From JACPPO01 sp965262505 (GTDB lineage: Bacteria; Acidobacteriota; Vicinamibacteria; Vicinamibacterales; UBA2999): a DNA stretch of 64,000 nucleotides. The position numbers were made by a program, and so were the translations under genes. Below, piece after piece: positions 50,605 through 59,802 of the stretch (its first letter is position 1; every line of letters begins with the position of its first letter). The notes beneath the pieces were generated by a model, which worked only from the letters and a program-made list of their open reading frames with translations, ran no database searches and was not told the origin of the DNA. Location of the stretch: the NCBI GenBank assembly GCA_965262505.1, contig CBDHFM010000030.1, positions 3,720,001-3,784,000 of the forward strand, written 5' to 3'.

Positions 50605-51675
50605 ATGAGCGCAAGCCGGAGTACCCTTGCGATCGGCAACGTGATGGAAATCGGCGCCCACCAAGACGTCCTGCTGCTGGACGGAGACGACCGACCGAGC
50701 ATCGAAGGTTACCTGTTGGCGCGGGACCTCGCCGACAGCGGCGAGCTGCCCTCGCGGATCGAACGTGCCGGGGCAGGAAACATGAATCTGACCCTTCGGG
50801 TGACGCTGCGGAGTCGCAGCCTCATTCTCAAGCAGGGGCGACCCTGGGTGGAGAAATACGATCAGATCGCGGCGCCCTGGGAACGCACGTTGATCGAAGG
50901 GCAGTTCTATCAGGCTGTCCGGAGCGTGCCGGCCGTGTCCAGCCGCATGCCCGAGCTGCTGGCGCTCGACCGACACAATCACGTGCTCGCCCTCGAGGAT
51001 ATGGGATCGGCCGGCGACTTCACGTCGATCTATGCCGACCGGCAGATCTCGAGTGCAGATCTGAGCGAGATTCTCGACTGGCTGTCGGCGCTGGGCCGTG
51101 TCACGATCCCGGAAGACGCACGGGCCGGCTTCGCGAACCGCGCGATGCGCGCGCTCAATCACGAGCATATGTTCAGCTTGCCTCTGGCGGAGCAGAACGG
51201 CCTGGACCTCGATCGCGTCACCGACGGGCTTGCACGAGCCGCTGAAGAGCTCAAACGCGATCCCGCCTACGGCCGGCTGGCGGGCGAGCTCGGCACCAAG
51301 TACCTGGCGGACCATGCGTCTCTCGTGCACGGCGACTATTTCCCCGGCAGCTGGGCGCGGGGGACGAGGGGGATTCGCATCATCGATCCGGAGTTCTGCT
51401 TCCTTGGCGCGAGGGAGTTCGATTACGGCGTCATGCTCGCGCACCTCGCGCTCGCCCGCGTCGGGGTCGAGACCGCGGATCTGGTCGTCGGCGCCTCGGT
51501 CCGCGAGCACCTCGATGAACGGGTAATGCTCGGGTTTGCCGGTACCGAGATCATGCGCCGGCTGATCGGCGTGGCGCAGTTGCCGCTGCCGTATGGCATC
51601 GACGCAAAGCGGCATCTGCTCGATGTCTCGCGTTCGCTCGTGCTGACCCACGAGCGGGGGCTGACGTGCTGGTAG
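50605..51675 (+). CDS. APH-family phosphotransferase (methylthioribose kinase-like)
   Basis: A 356-residue kinase-fold protein. RAGAGNMNLTLRVTL and SLILKQGRPWV hold the nucleotide and Lys region, ALEDMGSA the hinge, and LVHGDYFPGSWA and RIIDPEFCFLGAREFDYG the catalytic loop and metal-binding segment. The GS in place of the usual GN after HGD, and the DPEF motif, resemble 5-methylthioribose kinase rather than aminoglycoside kinases. The next gene (10-bp overlap) is a nucleoside hydrolase, which fits salvage of nucleoside-derived sugars. The substrate is not proven. The ATG at 50605 is chosen; 50644 is an alternative. Confidence 0.78.
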   Translation: MSASRSTLAIGNVMEIGAHQDVLLLDGDDRPSIEGYLLARDLADSGELPSRIERAGAGNMNLTLRVTLRSRSLILKQGRPWVEKYDQIAAPWERTLIEGQFYQAVRSVPAVSSRMPELLALDRHNHVLALEDMGSAGDFTSIYADRQISSADLSEILDWLSALGRVTIPEDARAGFANRAMRALNHEHMFSLPLAEQNGLDLDRVTDGLARAAEELKRDPAYGRLAGELGTKYLADHASLVHGDYFPGSWARGTRGIRIIDPEFCFLGAREFDYGVMLAHLALARVGVETADLVVGASVREHLDERVMLGFAGTEIMRRLIGVAQLPLPYGIDAKRHLLDVSRSLVLTHERGLTCW

Positions 51676-52652
51676 CGGTGCGCGGGCTAGCCGCCGCGAT
51701 CATGGTGATCGCGCTTGCATCGGGGAGCGGCGCACAAACCCGGGTGCCGGTCTGGATCGATACCGATCCCGCCCTCGGCGAACCGGAGCGCGACGTGGAC
51801 GACGGCTTCGCGCTGGTTCAGGCCTTTCGCTCGCCGGAGCTGGATATCCGCGGTATCTCGGTGGTGTTCGGGAACGCGCCGCTCGACCGCGGTGTGCCGA
51901 TCGCCCGGCGTCTCGTCGGGCAATTCGGCTCCTCGGCTCTGGGTGTCTTCGCCGGCGCGTCGTCCGCCGACGAACTCGGAACCGAGACCGATGCGTCCCG
52001 GGCCCTCGCGGAGGCGCTTCGCGTGGAACCACTGACGATACTCGCGCTCGGCCCGGCCACCAACGTGGCGACAGTGCTCGAGAGACGGCCGGAGCTCGCG
52101 AGCCGGATCGTCCGGGTCATCGCTGTGGCCGGGCGGCGTCCCGGTCAGCTTTTCACGACCGGCACGACCAATCCCAGAGGACATCGCGACTTCAATTTCG
52201 AACTGGATCCGCAAGCGTTTCGTCTACTGATTCAATCGAACGTTCCTCTGGTCCTGGCGCCGTTCGAGATTTCATCCAAGATCTGGATCGAACCGGCGGA
52301 CCTCGATCGTCTCGCGTCCGGGCCGCCGGCGGCACAGGCGCTGGCGACACCCGCGCGAGACTGGCTCGACATGTGGCGTCGCCTCTTCACCGTGAATGGT
52401 TTCAATCCGTTCGACACGTTGGCGATCGGATACGCCGTGTCGCCGGCCGGCTTCGACTGCGCGTCGCTCCCGATCGAGATTCACACGCTGCCCGACGACC
52501 GCACGGAGCCGGGCGTGCAGGGAATAGCGGTCCAGCAGAAGCCGTACTTGTTCGTCTCGGAGTCGTTCACGTCGGCGCCGACCCGGGCGCTGTACTGCTC
52601 CACGGCTCCCCCCGGCTTCAAACGCGAACTGCTCGATCGGCTCATGCGCTGA
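51666..52652 (+). CDS. Inosine-uridine nucleoside hydrolase family protein
   Basis: A 328-residue protein with a probable signal peptide (RGLAAAIMVIALASGSGAQ). VWIDTDPALGEPERDVDDGFAL is the Asp-rich calcium site of nucleoside hydrolases; the insertion between the two Asp pairs is slightly longer than usual. TILALGPATNVATVLERRPEL and FNFELDPQAFRLLIQS are also typical. It cleaves N-glycosidic bonds of nucleosides. Secretion is unusual. It overlaps the kinase gene by 10 bp and is followed by a TVP38 gene 1 bp later, so it is in one operon. Confidence 0.87.
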   Translation: MLVAVRGLAAAIMVIALASGSGAQTRVPVWIDTDPALGEPERDVDDGFALVQAFRSPELDIRGISVVFGNAPLDRGVPIARRLVGQFGSSALGVFAGASSADELGTETDASRALAEALRVEPLTILALGPATNVATVLERRPELASRIVRVIAVAGRRPGQLFTTGTTNPRGHRDFNFELDPQAFRLLIQSNVPLVLAPFEISSKIWIEPADLDRLASGPPAAQALATPARDWLDMWRRLFTVNGFNPFDTLAIGYAVSPAGFDCASLPIEIHTLPDDRTEPGVQGIAVQQKPYLFVSESFTSAPTRALYCSTAPPGFKRELLDRLMR

Positions 52653-52653
52653 C

Positions 52654-53349
52654 GTGACAAGGCTGCGCGTTTTCAGCATCGTCCTCGGTATCGCGCTGGT
52701 CGCAGCAGCGACGTACGTCCTGCCGCTTGGGGCGTGGGTCACCGCTCTGGCGCAAGGAGCGCGTGAGACCGGGATGCTCGGCGTCGTCGTCTTCTTTGCG
52801 GCGTACGTGGTGAGCACCGTGGCGGCCGTCCCCGGGTCGATCCTGACGCTGGCGCTGGGATTCGCGTATGGACCCATCTGGGGGTTGGCTATTGCATCGC
52901 CGGCCAGCGTCACCGGCGCAACCTGCGCGTTCTTGCTCGGACGGACGGTGCTACGCGACTGGGCCGCGCAGAAGGTCGGCGGGTCGGCGCGCGCCCGGGC
53001 GATCGAGACCGCCGTCGAACGTGAGGGCTTCAGGCTCGTACTGCTGCTGCGCCTGTCTCCGCTCGTTCCGTTCAACCTGCTCAACTACGTGCTGAGCCTA
53101 ACGCGCGTCCGCCTCGGCACCTATGTCCTCGCGTCGTTCGTCGGCATGCTGCCAGGCGGGGCGCTGTATGTGTATCTCGGATCTCTGGCGCCAGCCGCCG
53201 CCGAACTCTCGTCGGCGGCCCAGGGAGGTGGTGCAGCTCGAACGACGCTCTACGTCGTCGGCTTGCTGGCTACCGTCGCAGTCGTCGTGATCGGCACGAG
53301 GGCGGCACGCCGTGCGCTCGACGCCGAGCTGCACGAGACGTCGTCATGA
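52654..53349 (+). CDS. TVP38/TMEM64 family membrane protein (second copy)
   Basis: A 231-residue membrane protein starting at GTG right after the nucleoside hydrolase stop. VTT-domain motifs: FFAAYVVSTVAAVPGSILTLALGFAYGPIWG, SVTGATCAFLLGRTVLRDW and LLLRLSPLVPFNLLNYVLSLT. It resembles the copy at 49764-50474 but is clearly different in sequence. TVP38 genes often adjoin MerA-like flavoprotein genes, as here. It is the third gene of a kinase-hydrolase-TVP38 run. Confidence 0.88.
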   Translation: MTRLRVFSIVLGIALVAAATYVLPLGAWVTALAQGARETGMLGVVVFFAAYVVSTVAAVPGSILTLALGFAYGPIWGLAIASPASVTGATCAFLLGRTVLRDWAAQKVGGSARARAIETAVEREGFRLVLLLRLSPLVPFNLLNYVLSLTRVRLGTYVLASFVGMLPGGALYVYLGSLAPAAAELSSAAQGGGAARTTLYVVGLLATVAVVVIGTRAARRALDAELHETSS

Positions 53350-53388
53350 AAGGGAGCGCGGCGCTTGCTGTGCGATAAGCGCCCGGGA

Positions 53389-54921
53389 TCAGCGGGTCCA
53401 TCGAAAATACCTCTCCATGAATCCACGTACACGGGCGGTCAAGAGTGAGCGGCGGTACTGATCGCCGGCCTTTCGCAACGCTTCGGCCTGTGTCGGGTAC
53501 GGGTGAACCGTCGAAGACAGATCCGAGAGCGTGTGGCGGTGTGTCAGGGCGAACGCCGCCTCACCGATCAATTCGCCCGCGTGCGACGCGACGATCGTGC
53601 ATCCAAGCAGGCGGCCACGTTCGTGATGCACGCGCACGAAGCCATCCGTGTCGTCGTCGATGACCGCGCGATCGATCTCAGCCAACTCGACGGTGATCGT
53701 CTGGACATCGTGCCCGCGTCGACGCGCCTCCTGTTCGTGCAACCCGACGTGAGCCACCTCAGGGTCGGTGTAGGTGCACCATGGGATGACGAGCGCACTC
53801 GCGCGCCGGCGTCCGTAGAACAACGCGTTCTGAATGACGACCCGCGCCATCGCGTCGGCGGCGTGTGTGAATTGAAACGACGAGCAGACATCGCCCGCCG
53901 CATAGATTCTTCGATTCGACGTCTGCAGCCGGTCGTTCACGATGACGCCGTGCTTTGAGACCGACACTCCCGCCGTCTCGAGTCCCAGGCCTTCGACGTT
54001 CGGCGCACGTCCCGCGGAAATCAACAGCCGATCGCCGCTTGCCTCCCCAACCCCTGTTCCATTCGGGCGTTCGAAGCGCAGGCACGCCTGCCCGCGGTCG
54101 CTGACAGCCTCGACCAGCTTCACGCCGAGCTCCAACCGGACGCCGTCCGCCACCAACCGACGTTGCACGATCAACGCCGCGTCCGGATCCTCCCGTGGCA
54201 GCACGTGCGGGGCCTGATCGAACATGGTCACGGCGCTCCCGAAGTGGACGAACGCCTGCGCGAGCTCGCATCCAATCGGTCCGCCGCCGATGACGAGGAG
54301 GTGACGCGGCAGCTCGGTGAGCGAAAACAGCGTCTCGTTCGTCAAGTAGCTCACGTCGGCCAATCCGGGGACCGGCGGAGCCGTCGGCCGGCCGCCCGTG
54401 GCGACGACTGCCCGGTTGAATCGAAGCGGACGCCCCGCCACCTCGAGCGTGCGTCCATTCGTGAAGGCGGCGTCTCCGAAAAACAGGTCAACGCCCGCGC
54501 GTCGCAGGCGCTCGGCGGAATCATTAGAGCTGAGGCCGGCGCGCCGCTGGCGCATGCGCTGCATGATGGCGCCGAAATCCGGCTCGACGGCACCGATATT
54601 GACGCCCAGCCGGGGCGCCCGCCGCGCGTCGGCGGCCGCGCGGGCCGATCGGATCAAGGCCTTTGACGGCACGCAGCCCACGTTGAGGCAATCTCCCCCG
54701 AGGAGGTGCCGTTCCACGAGCGCGACCCGCGCTCCCAAACCGGCCGCTCCCATCGCGCTGACCAGCCCGGCCGTGCCGCCGCCGACAACCGCAAGATCGT
54801 AGACCGCGTGAGGCTCCGGGTTCACCCAATCCGCCGGGTGCACCGCCTCGACTAGAGCGCGATTGGCCTCATCGAGCGGCGAGACACGCCCAGCGTCCGC
54901 CACCCTCGCAGTTGGTCCCAT
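53389..54921 (-). CDS. MerA-like FAD/NAD(P)-disulfide oxidoreductase
   Basis: A 510-residue flavoprotein. The FAD motif is VVGGGTAGLVSAMGAAGLG, the redox-active disulfide GGDCLNVGCVPSK, the NAD(P) motif VIGGGPIGCELAQAF, and AAGDVCSSFQFTHAADAMARVV the second FAD motif. The C-terminal interface domain (HPYPTQAEALRKAGD) has no C-terminal Cys pair, so it should not be called a mercuric reductase; it is the MerA-like group often paired with TVP38 proteins, which is true here (convergent with the TVP38 gene). The electron acceptor is unknown. Confidence 0.9.
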   Translation of the reverse strand: MGPTARVADAGRVSPLDEANRALVEAVHPADWVNPEPHAVYDLAVVGGGTAGLVSAMGAAGLGARVALVERHLLGGDCLNVGCVPSKALIRSARAAADARRAPRLGVNIGAVEPDFGAIMQRMRQRRAGLSSNDSAERLRRAGVDLFFGDAAFTNGRTLEVAGRPLRFNRAVVATGGRPTAPPVPGLADVSYLTNETLFSLTELPRHLLVIGGGPIGCELAQAFVHFGSAVTMFDQAPHVLPREDPDAALIVQRRLVADGVRLELGVKLVEAVSDRGQACLRFERPNGTGVGEASGDRLLISAGRAPNVEGLGLETAGVSVSKHGVIVNDRLQTSNRRIYAAGDVCSSFQFTHAADAMARVVIQNALFYGRRRASALVIPWCTYTDPEVAHVGLHEQEARRRGHDVQTITVELAEIDRAVIDDDTDGFVRVHHERGRLLGCTIVASHAGELIGEAAFALTHRHTLSDLSSTVHPYPTQAEALRKAGDQYRRSLLTARVRGFMERYFRWTR

Positions 54922-55227
54922 CGATCCATTCTGATTCAGATTCGTCCGCGCGTTGCGAGCCGATTAGCGGGAAATAGGCCGGCTGCCCACCGTTTCCGAC
55001 CGGGTCCATCGATCCGCCAGGTCGGCGTAATCTCGTTGGTCTGGCGCGCGAAACGGTTAACATCGTGCTTCAGGATTTTCGCCGACGCGGTCTCGTCGAG
55101 GCGGACCGCCGGAGTATCCGCATCAGGGACCCGGATCGCCTCCGCCGTGTCGTGTAAGGAGGCAACCTCGGTGGTCTTCAGCGTGTTCAACAACGCGGAC
55201 GGCTTTGCGTCTGCGGGGAGGTTCCGG
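54922..55227. other. Intergenic region, no clear gene
   Basis: This 306-bp gap separates the MerA-like gene from the plus-strand run. A minus-strand reading of 85 codons at 54936-55193 has mildly coding-like composition but starts at TTG without a ribosome site and resembles no family I recognise. A GGGGAGG ribosome site at 55215-55221 belongs to the next gene. Confidence 0.45.
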
Positions 55228-56178
55228 ATGACGGTTCGATGCTTCGGTCCGCTGATCGGGTTGGCGGCCTGGGTGGCGGTGGCGCTGCTGTTCCCGTCGC
55301 CGGTGGCCGGACAGGGGCGGGGAGGCCCGCTCCCGGACTCGGTGTGCCCGGACGATAATCACGCGGCGTTTCACGCGTGCGCGGTCGAGGCGGCGAAGAA
55401 CTTCGATCCTCCTCGAACGCCGGACGGCAAGCCCGACCTCAACGGATACTGGCGTCGTCGCGTAGCCGCGTTCGAGGATTTCGAAGCACATCCCAGGAAC
55501 CCGGATGACAGCGGCGGCCCAAGTGTCGTGGTGGACCCGGCCGATGGGAAAGTGCCGATGCAGCCGTGGGCGGACCAGCGACGAAGAGAGAACGCCGCGA
55601 ACTACGTGCATCACAACGCGGCCTGTTTGCTGGCAGGCGGGCCCGGCACGATGTACATGGCGAACATCTACCAGTTCATGTTGACTCCCGATTACCTCGT
55701 GGTCCTGGGTGAAGGTCTATCCGCGCACCCCTATCGCATCATCCCGATGAACGGCCTCTCGCATGTCGGCCGGAACATTCGCCTCTGGCAGGGAGACCCG
55801 CTCGGCCGCTGGGAGGGCAACACGCTCGTTATCGACACGACGAACCAGAATGCCCTGCCGTACCTCGACCAACGGGGGCGGTTTCTGACCGAGGACGCGC
55901 GCGTGACCGAACGTCTGACGATGGTCGATGCCAACACACTTCATTTCCAAGCGACCTATGACGACCCGAACGTGTACACGAGACCGTTCACTATCGCGTT
56001 CGCCTACAGGCGTGACACACGGGAGGGAATCGAGGTCTGGGAAGAGGCCTGTTACGAAGCGAACGCGGAGCAGATGCAGCTCTTTCGGAACAACGGCTTA
56101 AGGATTCATCCCGGCATCAGTCCCGACGAAGCCAGGGAACTCAGGCAGGCGTGGGAAGCCCGGGAGGCTCAGCGATGA
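55228..56178 (+). CDS. Secreted protein, DUF6152-partner type
   Basis: A 316-residue protein; the ATG at 55228 has GGGGAGG upstream and starts a signal peptide ending near SPVAGQ. The mature part shows NFDPPRTPDGKPDLNGYW, ACLLAGGPGTMYMANIYQFM, the partner-type block DPLGRWEGNTLVIDTTNQN, ERLTMVDANTLHFQATYDD and DPNVYTRPFTIAF. Its stop overlaps the next DUF6152 gene's ATG (ATGA), and a second partner-type gene follows. Function unknown. It is the first gene of a run that continues through the YedE-type genes. Confidence 0.8.
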   Translation: MTVRCFGPLIGLAAWVAVALLFPSPVAGQGRGGPLPDSVCPDDNHAAFHACAVEAAKNFDPPRTPDGKPDLNGYWRRRVAAFEDFEAHPRNPDDSGGPSVVVDPADGKVPMQPWADQRRRENAANYVHHNAACLLAGGPGTMYMANIYQFMLTPDYLVVLGEGLSAHPYRIIPMNGLSHVGRNIRLWQGDPLGRWEGNTLVIDTTNQNALPYLDQRGRFLTEDARVTERLTMVDANTLHFQATYDDPNVYTRPFTIAFAYRRDTREGIEVWEEACYEANAEQMQLFRNNGLRIHPGISPDEARELRQAWEAREAQR

Positions 56179-56582
56179 GACGAGTGTTCGTGTTCGGAGT
56201 TCTCTTTGAGGGTGTGGGTCTTCTGCTGTCCGCCGCCTCACTGCACGCCCATCACTCGGTTGCTGCCGGATACGACCTGGACAACACCGTCATCCTTTCG
56301 GGCACGATCGCCAAGATGGAATGGCGGAATCCTCACGCACTGCTGACGGTCGACGTCCCGGACGCTCAAGGGCAGATCCAGTCGTGGTCCGTCTGGTTCA
56401 GCAGCGCGAACGGTTTGTACCGGCGGGGCTGGCGGCAGGATGACTTGCCCGCCGGCGCTGCCGTGACCGTCACGGGGTTTCAAGCCCGCGACGGCTCAAG
56501 GCAGTTGTACGGGGGAGGCCGGACACGACTGGCGGACGGGACGGTACTCTTCGGCGGCGACAACCCGGAAGAGGGACGTTAA
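56175..56582 (+). CDS. DUF6152 family secreted protein
   Basis: A 135-residue exported protein. The signal peptide ends AASLHA and the mature protein would begin HHSVAAGYDLDNTV. SGTIAKMEWRNPHALLTVDV holds the conserved Asn-Pro-His. Its ATG overlaps the preceding partner gene's stop by 4 bp and another partner-type gene begins 2 bp after its stop, so the three are translationally linked. Function unknown. Confidence 0.86.
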   Translation: MRRVFVFGVLFEGVGLLLSAASLHAHHSVAAGYDLDNTVILSGTIAKMEWRNPHALLTVDVPDAQGQIQSWSVWFSSANGLYRRGWRQDDLPAGAAVTVTGFQARDGSRQLYGGGRTRLADGTVLFGGDNPEEGR

Positions 56583-56584
56583 TC

Positions 56585-57400
56585 ATGCGTAACGGGGGGC
56601 GCTTGCGAGGATGCCGGTTCATCCTTTTCGTCCGCATGGCGGCCGTCGTGGCCGTCTTGTGCTCCGTGGTGCCGGTGCCCGCTTTCGGTCAAGCAGGTCA
56701 GGGAGCGGTCCCCCAACAAGCGTACCGCGCGCCGCGCACGGCCGGCGGCCAGCCGGATCTGCAAGGCATCTGGCAGGCGCTGAACACCGCCGTATGGGAT
56801 ATCGAGGACCATTCGCCTCGGCTCGGCGTGCCCGCGGGGCAGGGAATTGTCGAGGGCGGCGCGATTCCGTACCTTCCGTCGGCGCTCGCCAGACGGCGGG
56901 AGAACTTCGAGCGCCGCTTGACCGACGACCCTGAAGCGCTGTGCAACATGGTCGGCGTTCCGCGCATCACGTACATGCCCTATCCGTTTCAGATCGTGCA
57001 GACGCCGACGCAGGTCACGATGCTGTACGAGTACGTCCACACTGTTCGGCCCATCTACTTGAACAGTCAGCATCCACGAGGACCGCTCGCATGGTGGATG
57101 GGCGACTCGCGGGCCCGCTGGGAGGGCGACACGCTCGTGGTCGACGTCGTCCACTTCACGGATCGGACGACCTTCGACCGGTCGGGCAACTACCACAGCG
57201 TGGCGCTGCACGTCGTGGAGCGCTACACGCGCACCGGGCCGGACCACCTGCTGTACGAGGCGACCATCGAGGACCCCGAGGTCTTTTCGAGACCCTGGAG
57301 GATCAGCATGCCGCTCTACCGGCGGCAGGAAGCCGATGTACGGATTCTCGAGTACGAGTGCTACGCGTACCTCGAAGGGCAGAGAGATGCGGAAAGATAG
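56585..57400 (+). CDS. Secreted protein, DUF6152-partner type
   Basis: A 271-residue protein with a signal peptide ending near VPAFGQ. It starts 2 bp after the DUF6152 stop. The mature part has TAGGQPDLQGIWQALNTAVW, CNMVGVPRITYMPYPFQIVQ, MGDSRARWEGDTLVVDVVHF, ERYTRTGPDHLLYEATIED and DPEVFSRPWRISMPLYRRQE, the clearest example of the partner family here. The conserved Asp-Pro-Glu and Arg-Trp-Glu-Gly could be structural. Function unknown. It is followed 10 bp later by the GerMN gene. Confidence 0.8.
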   Translation: MRNGGRLRGCRFILFVRMAAVVAVLCSVVPVPAFGQAGQGAVPQQAYRAPRTAGGQPDLQGIWQALNTAVWDIEDHSPRLGVPAGQGIVEGGAIPYLPSALARRRENFERRLTDDPEALCNMVGVPRITYMPYPFQIVQTPTQVTMLYEYVHTVRPIYLNSQHPRGPLAWWMGDSRARWEGDTLVVDVVHFTDRTTFDRSGNYHSVALHVVERYTRTGPDHLLYEATIEDPEVFSRPWRISMPLYRRQEADVRILEYECYAYLEGQRDAER

Positions 57401-57409
57401 CGGCGGGGA

Positions 57410-58345
57410 GTGAAAGTCGAACAACAGGCCTCACCTTCGAAGATACCTCCGGCCCGGCGCGCGTCTGCCCGCGTGCTGGTGTGGGGCCTCATATTCAGCG
57501 CCGTATTCGGCGCGGGACTATGGCTGAGGACGCTCCAACCGATGAATCTCGCGGCCGGTCTGGCCGGGTGGTTGCCTTGGCCGACCACGACGACCGTCTC
57601 TCTGTACTTTGTCGAAGGCCCGTTCCTCTTCCCGGTGTCGCGACGGATGCCGGTCACGGATGAGTTGCCGCGTGCGGCGCTCGAGGCGCTGCTGGCTGGT
57701 CCGAGCGCCGCGAGCGGCCTGACGAGCGCGGTTCCGTCCGGCGTCGATATCCGCTCTGTTCGCATCGCCGATGGCGTCGCCCATGTTGATCTGTCGCGGG
57801 CGTTCCTCGACGGGCACGCCGACGCCCGAATGGCGGTGACGGCTGTCACCAGCACGATGACCGAATTGCCCGGCGTCACGTCGGTCGCGCTCAGCGTCGA
57901 TGGAGAGCCGTTCGGCGACTCTGCCCGCCGCGTGCCGCTGCTCTACTACCCGTCGGCCAACGGGTTGGTCGCGTCTCCCGTTTCGGTGACGGACCCGCGC
58001 GCGGCGCTGGCTGCGTACATGTCGGGCCCGCCGGCCGCCGACCTGACCGGCGTTCCGTCCGACGTCCGACTCCTGAACTACGATTTTGACCCGACCACAG
58101 GATTGCTCTCGCTCGGCTTCACGTATACGCCGTTGATGCGGACGCTGGCCCTGGAAACCCCCCGCCGCGTGCGGTCTCTGCTGCTGGGACTGATCGCCAG
58201 CCTCACGGAGTTTCCCCAGGTCCGTGCCGTCCAGCTCGATTTCGGCGGGCAGAGCCGTCTGGGCTTGGGCGAATGCAGCGACTTGCTGCGGACGCCCCAG
58301 CCGCGCCCGGCACTCCTCAACGACGAGCGGTTGCTCGCGTGGTAG
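57410..58345 (+). CDS. GerMN domain protein
   Basis: A 311-residue protein starting at GTG with a GCGGGGAG ribosome site. One membrane segment (VLVWGLIFSAVFGAGLWL) follows a short basic tail. Two GerMN-type domains follow: residues ~60-165 (VSLYFVEGPFLFPVSRRMP, ALEALLAGPS, VAHVDLSRAFLDG) and ~175-300 (VPLLYYPSANGLVASP, AAYMSGPP). GerMN domains occur in spore germination and lipoproteins of the LpqB kind; in a non-spore former the role is unknown. It probably faces the periplasm. It is 10 bp after the partner gene and 24 bp before the aminotransferase gene. Confidence 0.82.
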   Translation: MKVEQQASPSKIPPARRASARVLVWGLIFSAVFGAGLWLRTLQPMNLAAGLAGWLPWPTTTTVSLYFVEGPFLFPVSRRMPVTDELPRAALEALLAGPSAASGLTSAVPSGVDIRSVRIADGVAHVDLSRAFLDGHADARMAVTAVTSTMTELPGVTSVALSVDGEPFGDSARRVPLLYYPSANGLVASPVSVTDPRAALAAYMSGPPAADLTGVPSDVRLLNYDFDPTTGLLSLGFTYTPLMRTLALETPRRVRSLLLGLIASLTEFPQVRAVQLDFGGQSRLGLGECSDLLRTPQPRPALLNDERLLAW

Positions 58346-58368
58346 AAGCAGGGGTAGGAGCAGGGGCC

Positions 58369-59541
58369 GTGCCGACGATCTATCTCGACAACGCGGCGAC
58401 GTCATGGCCGAAGCCTCCGGCCGTGTCGGCTGCCGTCAGCGAGTACCTGACGGAGGCGGGAGGCAATCCAGGCCGGTCCGGTCATCGCATGTCGCTGGCG
58501 GCCGCCCGTGTCGTCGAAGATGCCCGCGAGGCGCTCGCCGGGCTGTTCAACGTGAGCGATCCGAGCCGCCTCGTCTTCACGCACAACGCCACCCACGCCC
58601 TCAATATCGCGCTGTACGGCTTGCTCCGGCCCGGCGATCACGTGGTCACCACCAGCGTCGAACACAACTCGGTGATGCGACCGCTGCGTCACCTCGAGAC
58701 GCTCGGCGTTGAACTGACGGTCGTGCCCTGCACGCCCGAGGGCACGCTCGATCCGGGTGCCGTCGGGCGCGCGATGCGTCCCACGACGCGGCTGCTCGTG
58801 ACGACGCATGGCTCCAACGTCGTCGGGACTGTCGTGCCGATCGCGGCGCTGGCGGCGCTGGCGCGGACGCGCCAGGTGCCGTATCTGGTGGACGCGTCGC
58901 AGACGGCCGGGGCCATCCCCATCGACGTCCAGGAGACCGGCGTGGGCCTGCTCGCGTTCACAGGGCACAAGGGTCTGCTTGGCCCGACCGGCACCGGCGG
59001 TCTGTACATCCACGAGGACATTGCGCTCGCACCGCTCATTCGTGGCGGCACCGGCAGCGACTCGGCACACGATGTCCAGCCGGAATTCCTGCCGGACGTT
59101 CACGAAAGCGGCACGCTGAACGTGGCCGGGATCGTGGGTCTCGCCGCCGGGGTCCGCTTTCTCCTCGACGTCGGCATAGACGCCGTGCAGGCGCGCGAGC
59201 GGGCGCTCGTCGCGCGGTTCCTCGACGCCGCCTCGGAGATTGCGGGACTCACGGTCTATGGGCCGCGAGACGTCTCGCAGCGGTGCGGCGTCGTCTCGTT
59301 CAATGTTGCCGGCGCGATGTCGTCGGAAGTGGGGCTGATTCTCGACCAGTCGTTCGGAATCATGGCTCGCACCGGGCTGCACTGTGCGCCGTCGGCGCAT
59401 CACACGCTCGGCACCTTTCCGGCGGGAACCGTGCGCTTCGGCTTCGGATGGTTCAACACCGAGGCCGACGTGGACGCCGCGATCGGGGCGCTCGGCGCTG
59501 TTGCCGCGTGGAGCGCCAAGGGGGTCGCGTGGACGGCCTGA
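58369..59541 (+). CDS. Class V aminotransferase, EF2568-type (cysteine desulfurase-like)
   Basis: A 390-residue PLP enzyme starting at GTG 58369 (AGGAG at 58355-58359). IYLDNAATSWPKP, GNPGRSGHRMS, FTHNATHALN, the PLP Lys in AFTGHKGLLGPTG, VHESGTLNVAG and the Cys-bearing GLHCAPSAHHTLGT match the class V family that includes cysteine desulfurases and selenocysteine lyases. The EF2568-type branch travels with selenium genes. It removes S or Se from cysteine or selenocysteine. It overlaps DUF3343 by 13 bp. Whether it handles Se or S is not shown by the sequence. Confidence 0.87.
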   Translation: MPTIYLDNAATSWPKPPAVSAAVSEYLTEAGGNPGRSGHRMSLAAARVVEDAREALAGLFNVSDPSRLVFTHNATHALNIALYGLLRPGDHVVTTSVEHNSVMRPLRHLETLGVELTVVPCTPEGTLDPGAVGRAMRPTTRLLVTTHGSNVVGTVVPIAALAALARTRQVPYLVDASQTAGAIPIDVQETGVGLLAFTGHKGLLGPTGTGGLYIHEDIALAPLIRGGTGSDSAHDVQPEFLPDVHESGTLNVAGIVGLAAGVRFLLDVGIDAVQARERALVARFLDAASEIAGLTVYGPRDVSQRCGVVSFNVAGAMSSEVGLILDQSFGIMARTGLHCAPSAHHTLGTFPAGTVRFGFGWFNTEADVDAAIGALGAVAAWSAKGVAWTA

Positions 59542-59789
59542 TCAGCTTCTTCGCGTCTCACTATGCGCTCCGTGCCGAGACGACGTTGAAGCGCAACGGA
59601 CTGCCGGCGCAGCTCGTTCCCGGACCGAGAGACCTCAGCCCGAACTGCGGCGTGGCGCTTCGGTTCGAGTACGCCCAGCGTGAGACCGTGCTCGCCATGC
59701 TCGCCGTCAGGCGAGTGCAGGTGGACGGTGTGCACTACTATCGGCCGCGAACCGACGAATGGAACACGAGCGCGTCGAGCGGCGGATGA
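59529..59789 (+). CDS. DUF3343 family putative Se/S carrier protein
   Basis: An 86-residue protein beginning at GTG 59529 within the end of the desulfurase gene. SFFASHYALRAETTLKRNG, GPRDLSPNCGVALRFEYAQRETV and VHYYRP match DUF3343, whose conserved Cys (SPNCG) is thought to accept S or Se. The 13-bp overlap with the aminotransferase suggests coupled synthesis and a carrier-type handover. It is followed by YedE-type genes. Confidence 0.84.
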   Translation: MDGLISFFASHYALRAETTLKRNGLPAQLVPGPRDLSPNCGVALRFEYAQRETVLAMLAVRRVQVDGVHYYRPRTDEWNTSASSGG

Positions 59790-59802
59790 ATACCCCGTGG
59801 CC

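Noticed and set aside
53389..54921. Mercuric reductase
   Set aside because: No C-terminal Cys pair and no mer genes; the active-site disulfide alone is shared with many disulfide oxidoreductases.
54936..55193. Small minus-strand gene of 85 codons
   Set aside because: TTG start, no ribosome site, no family resemblance; codon pattern is only weakly coding-like.
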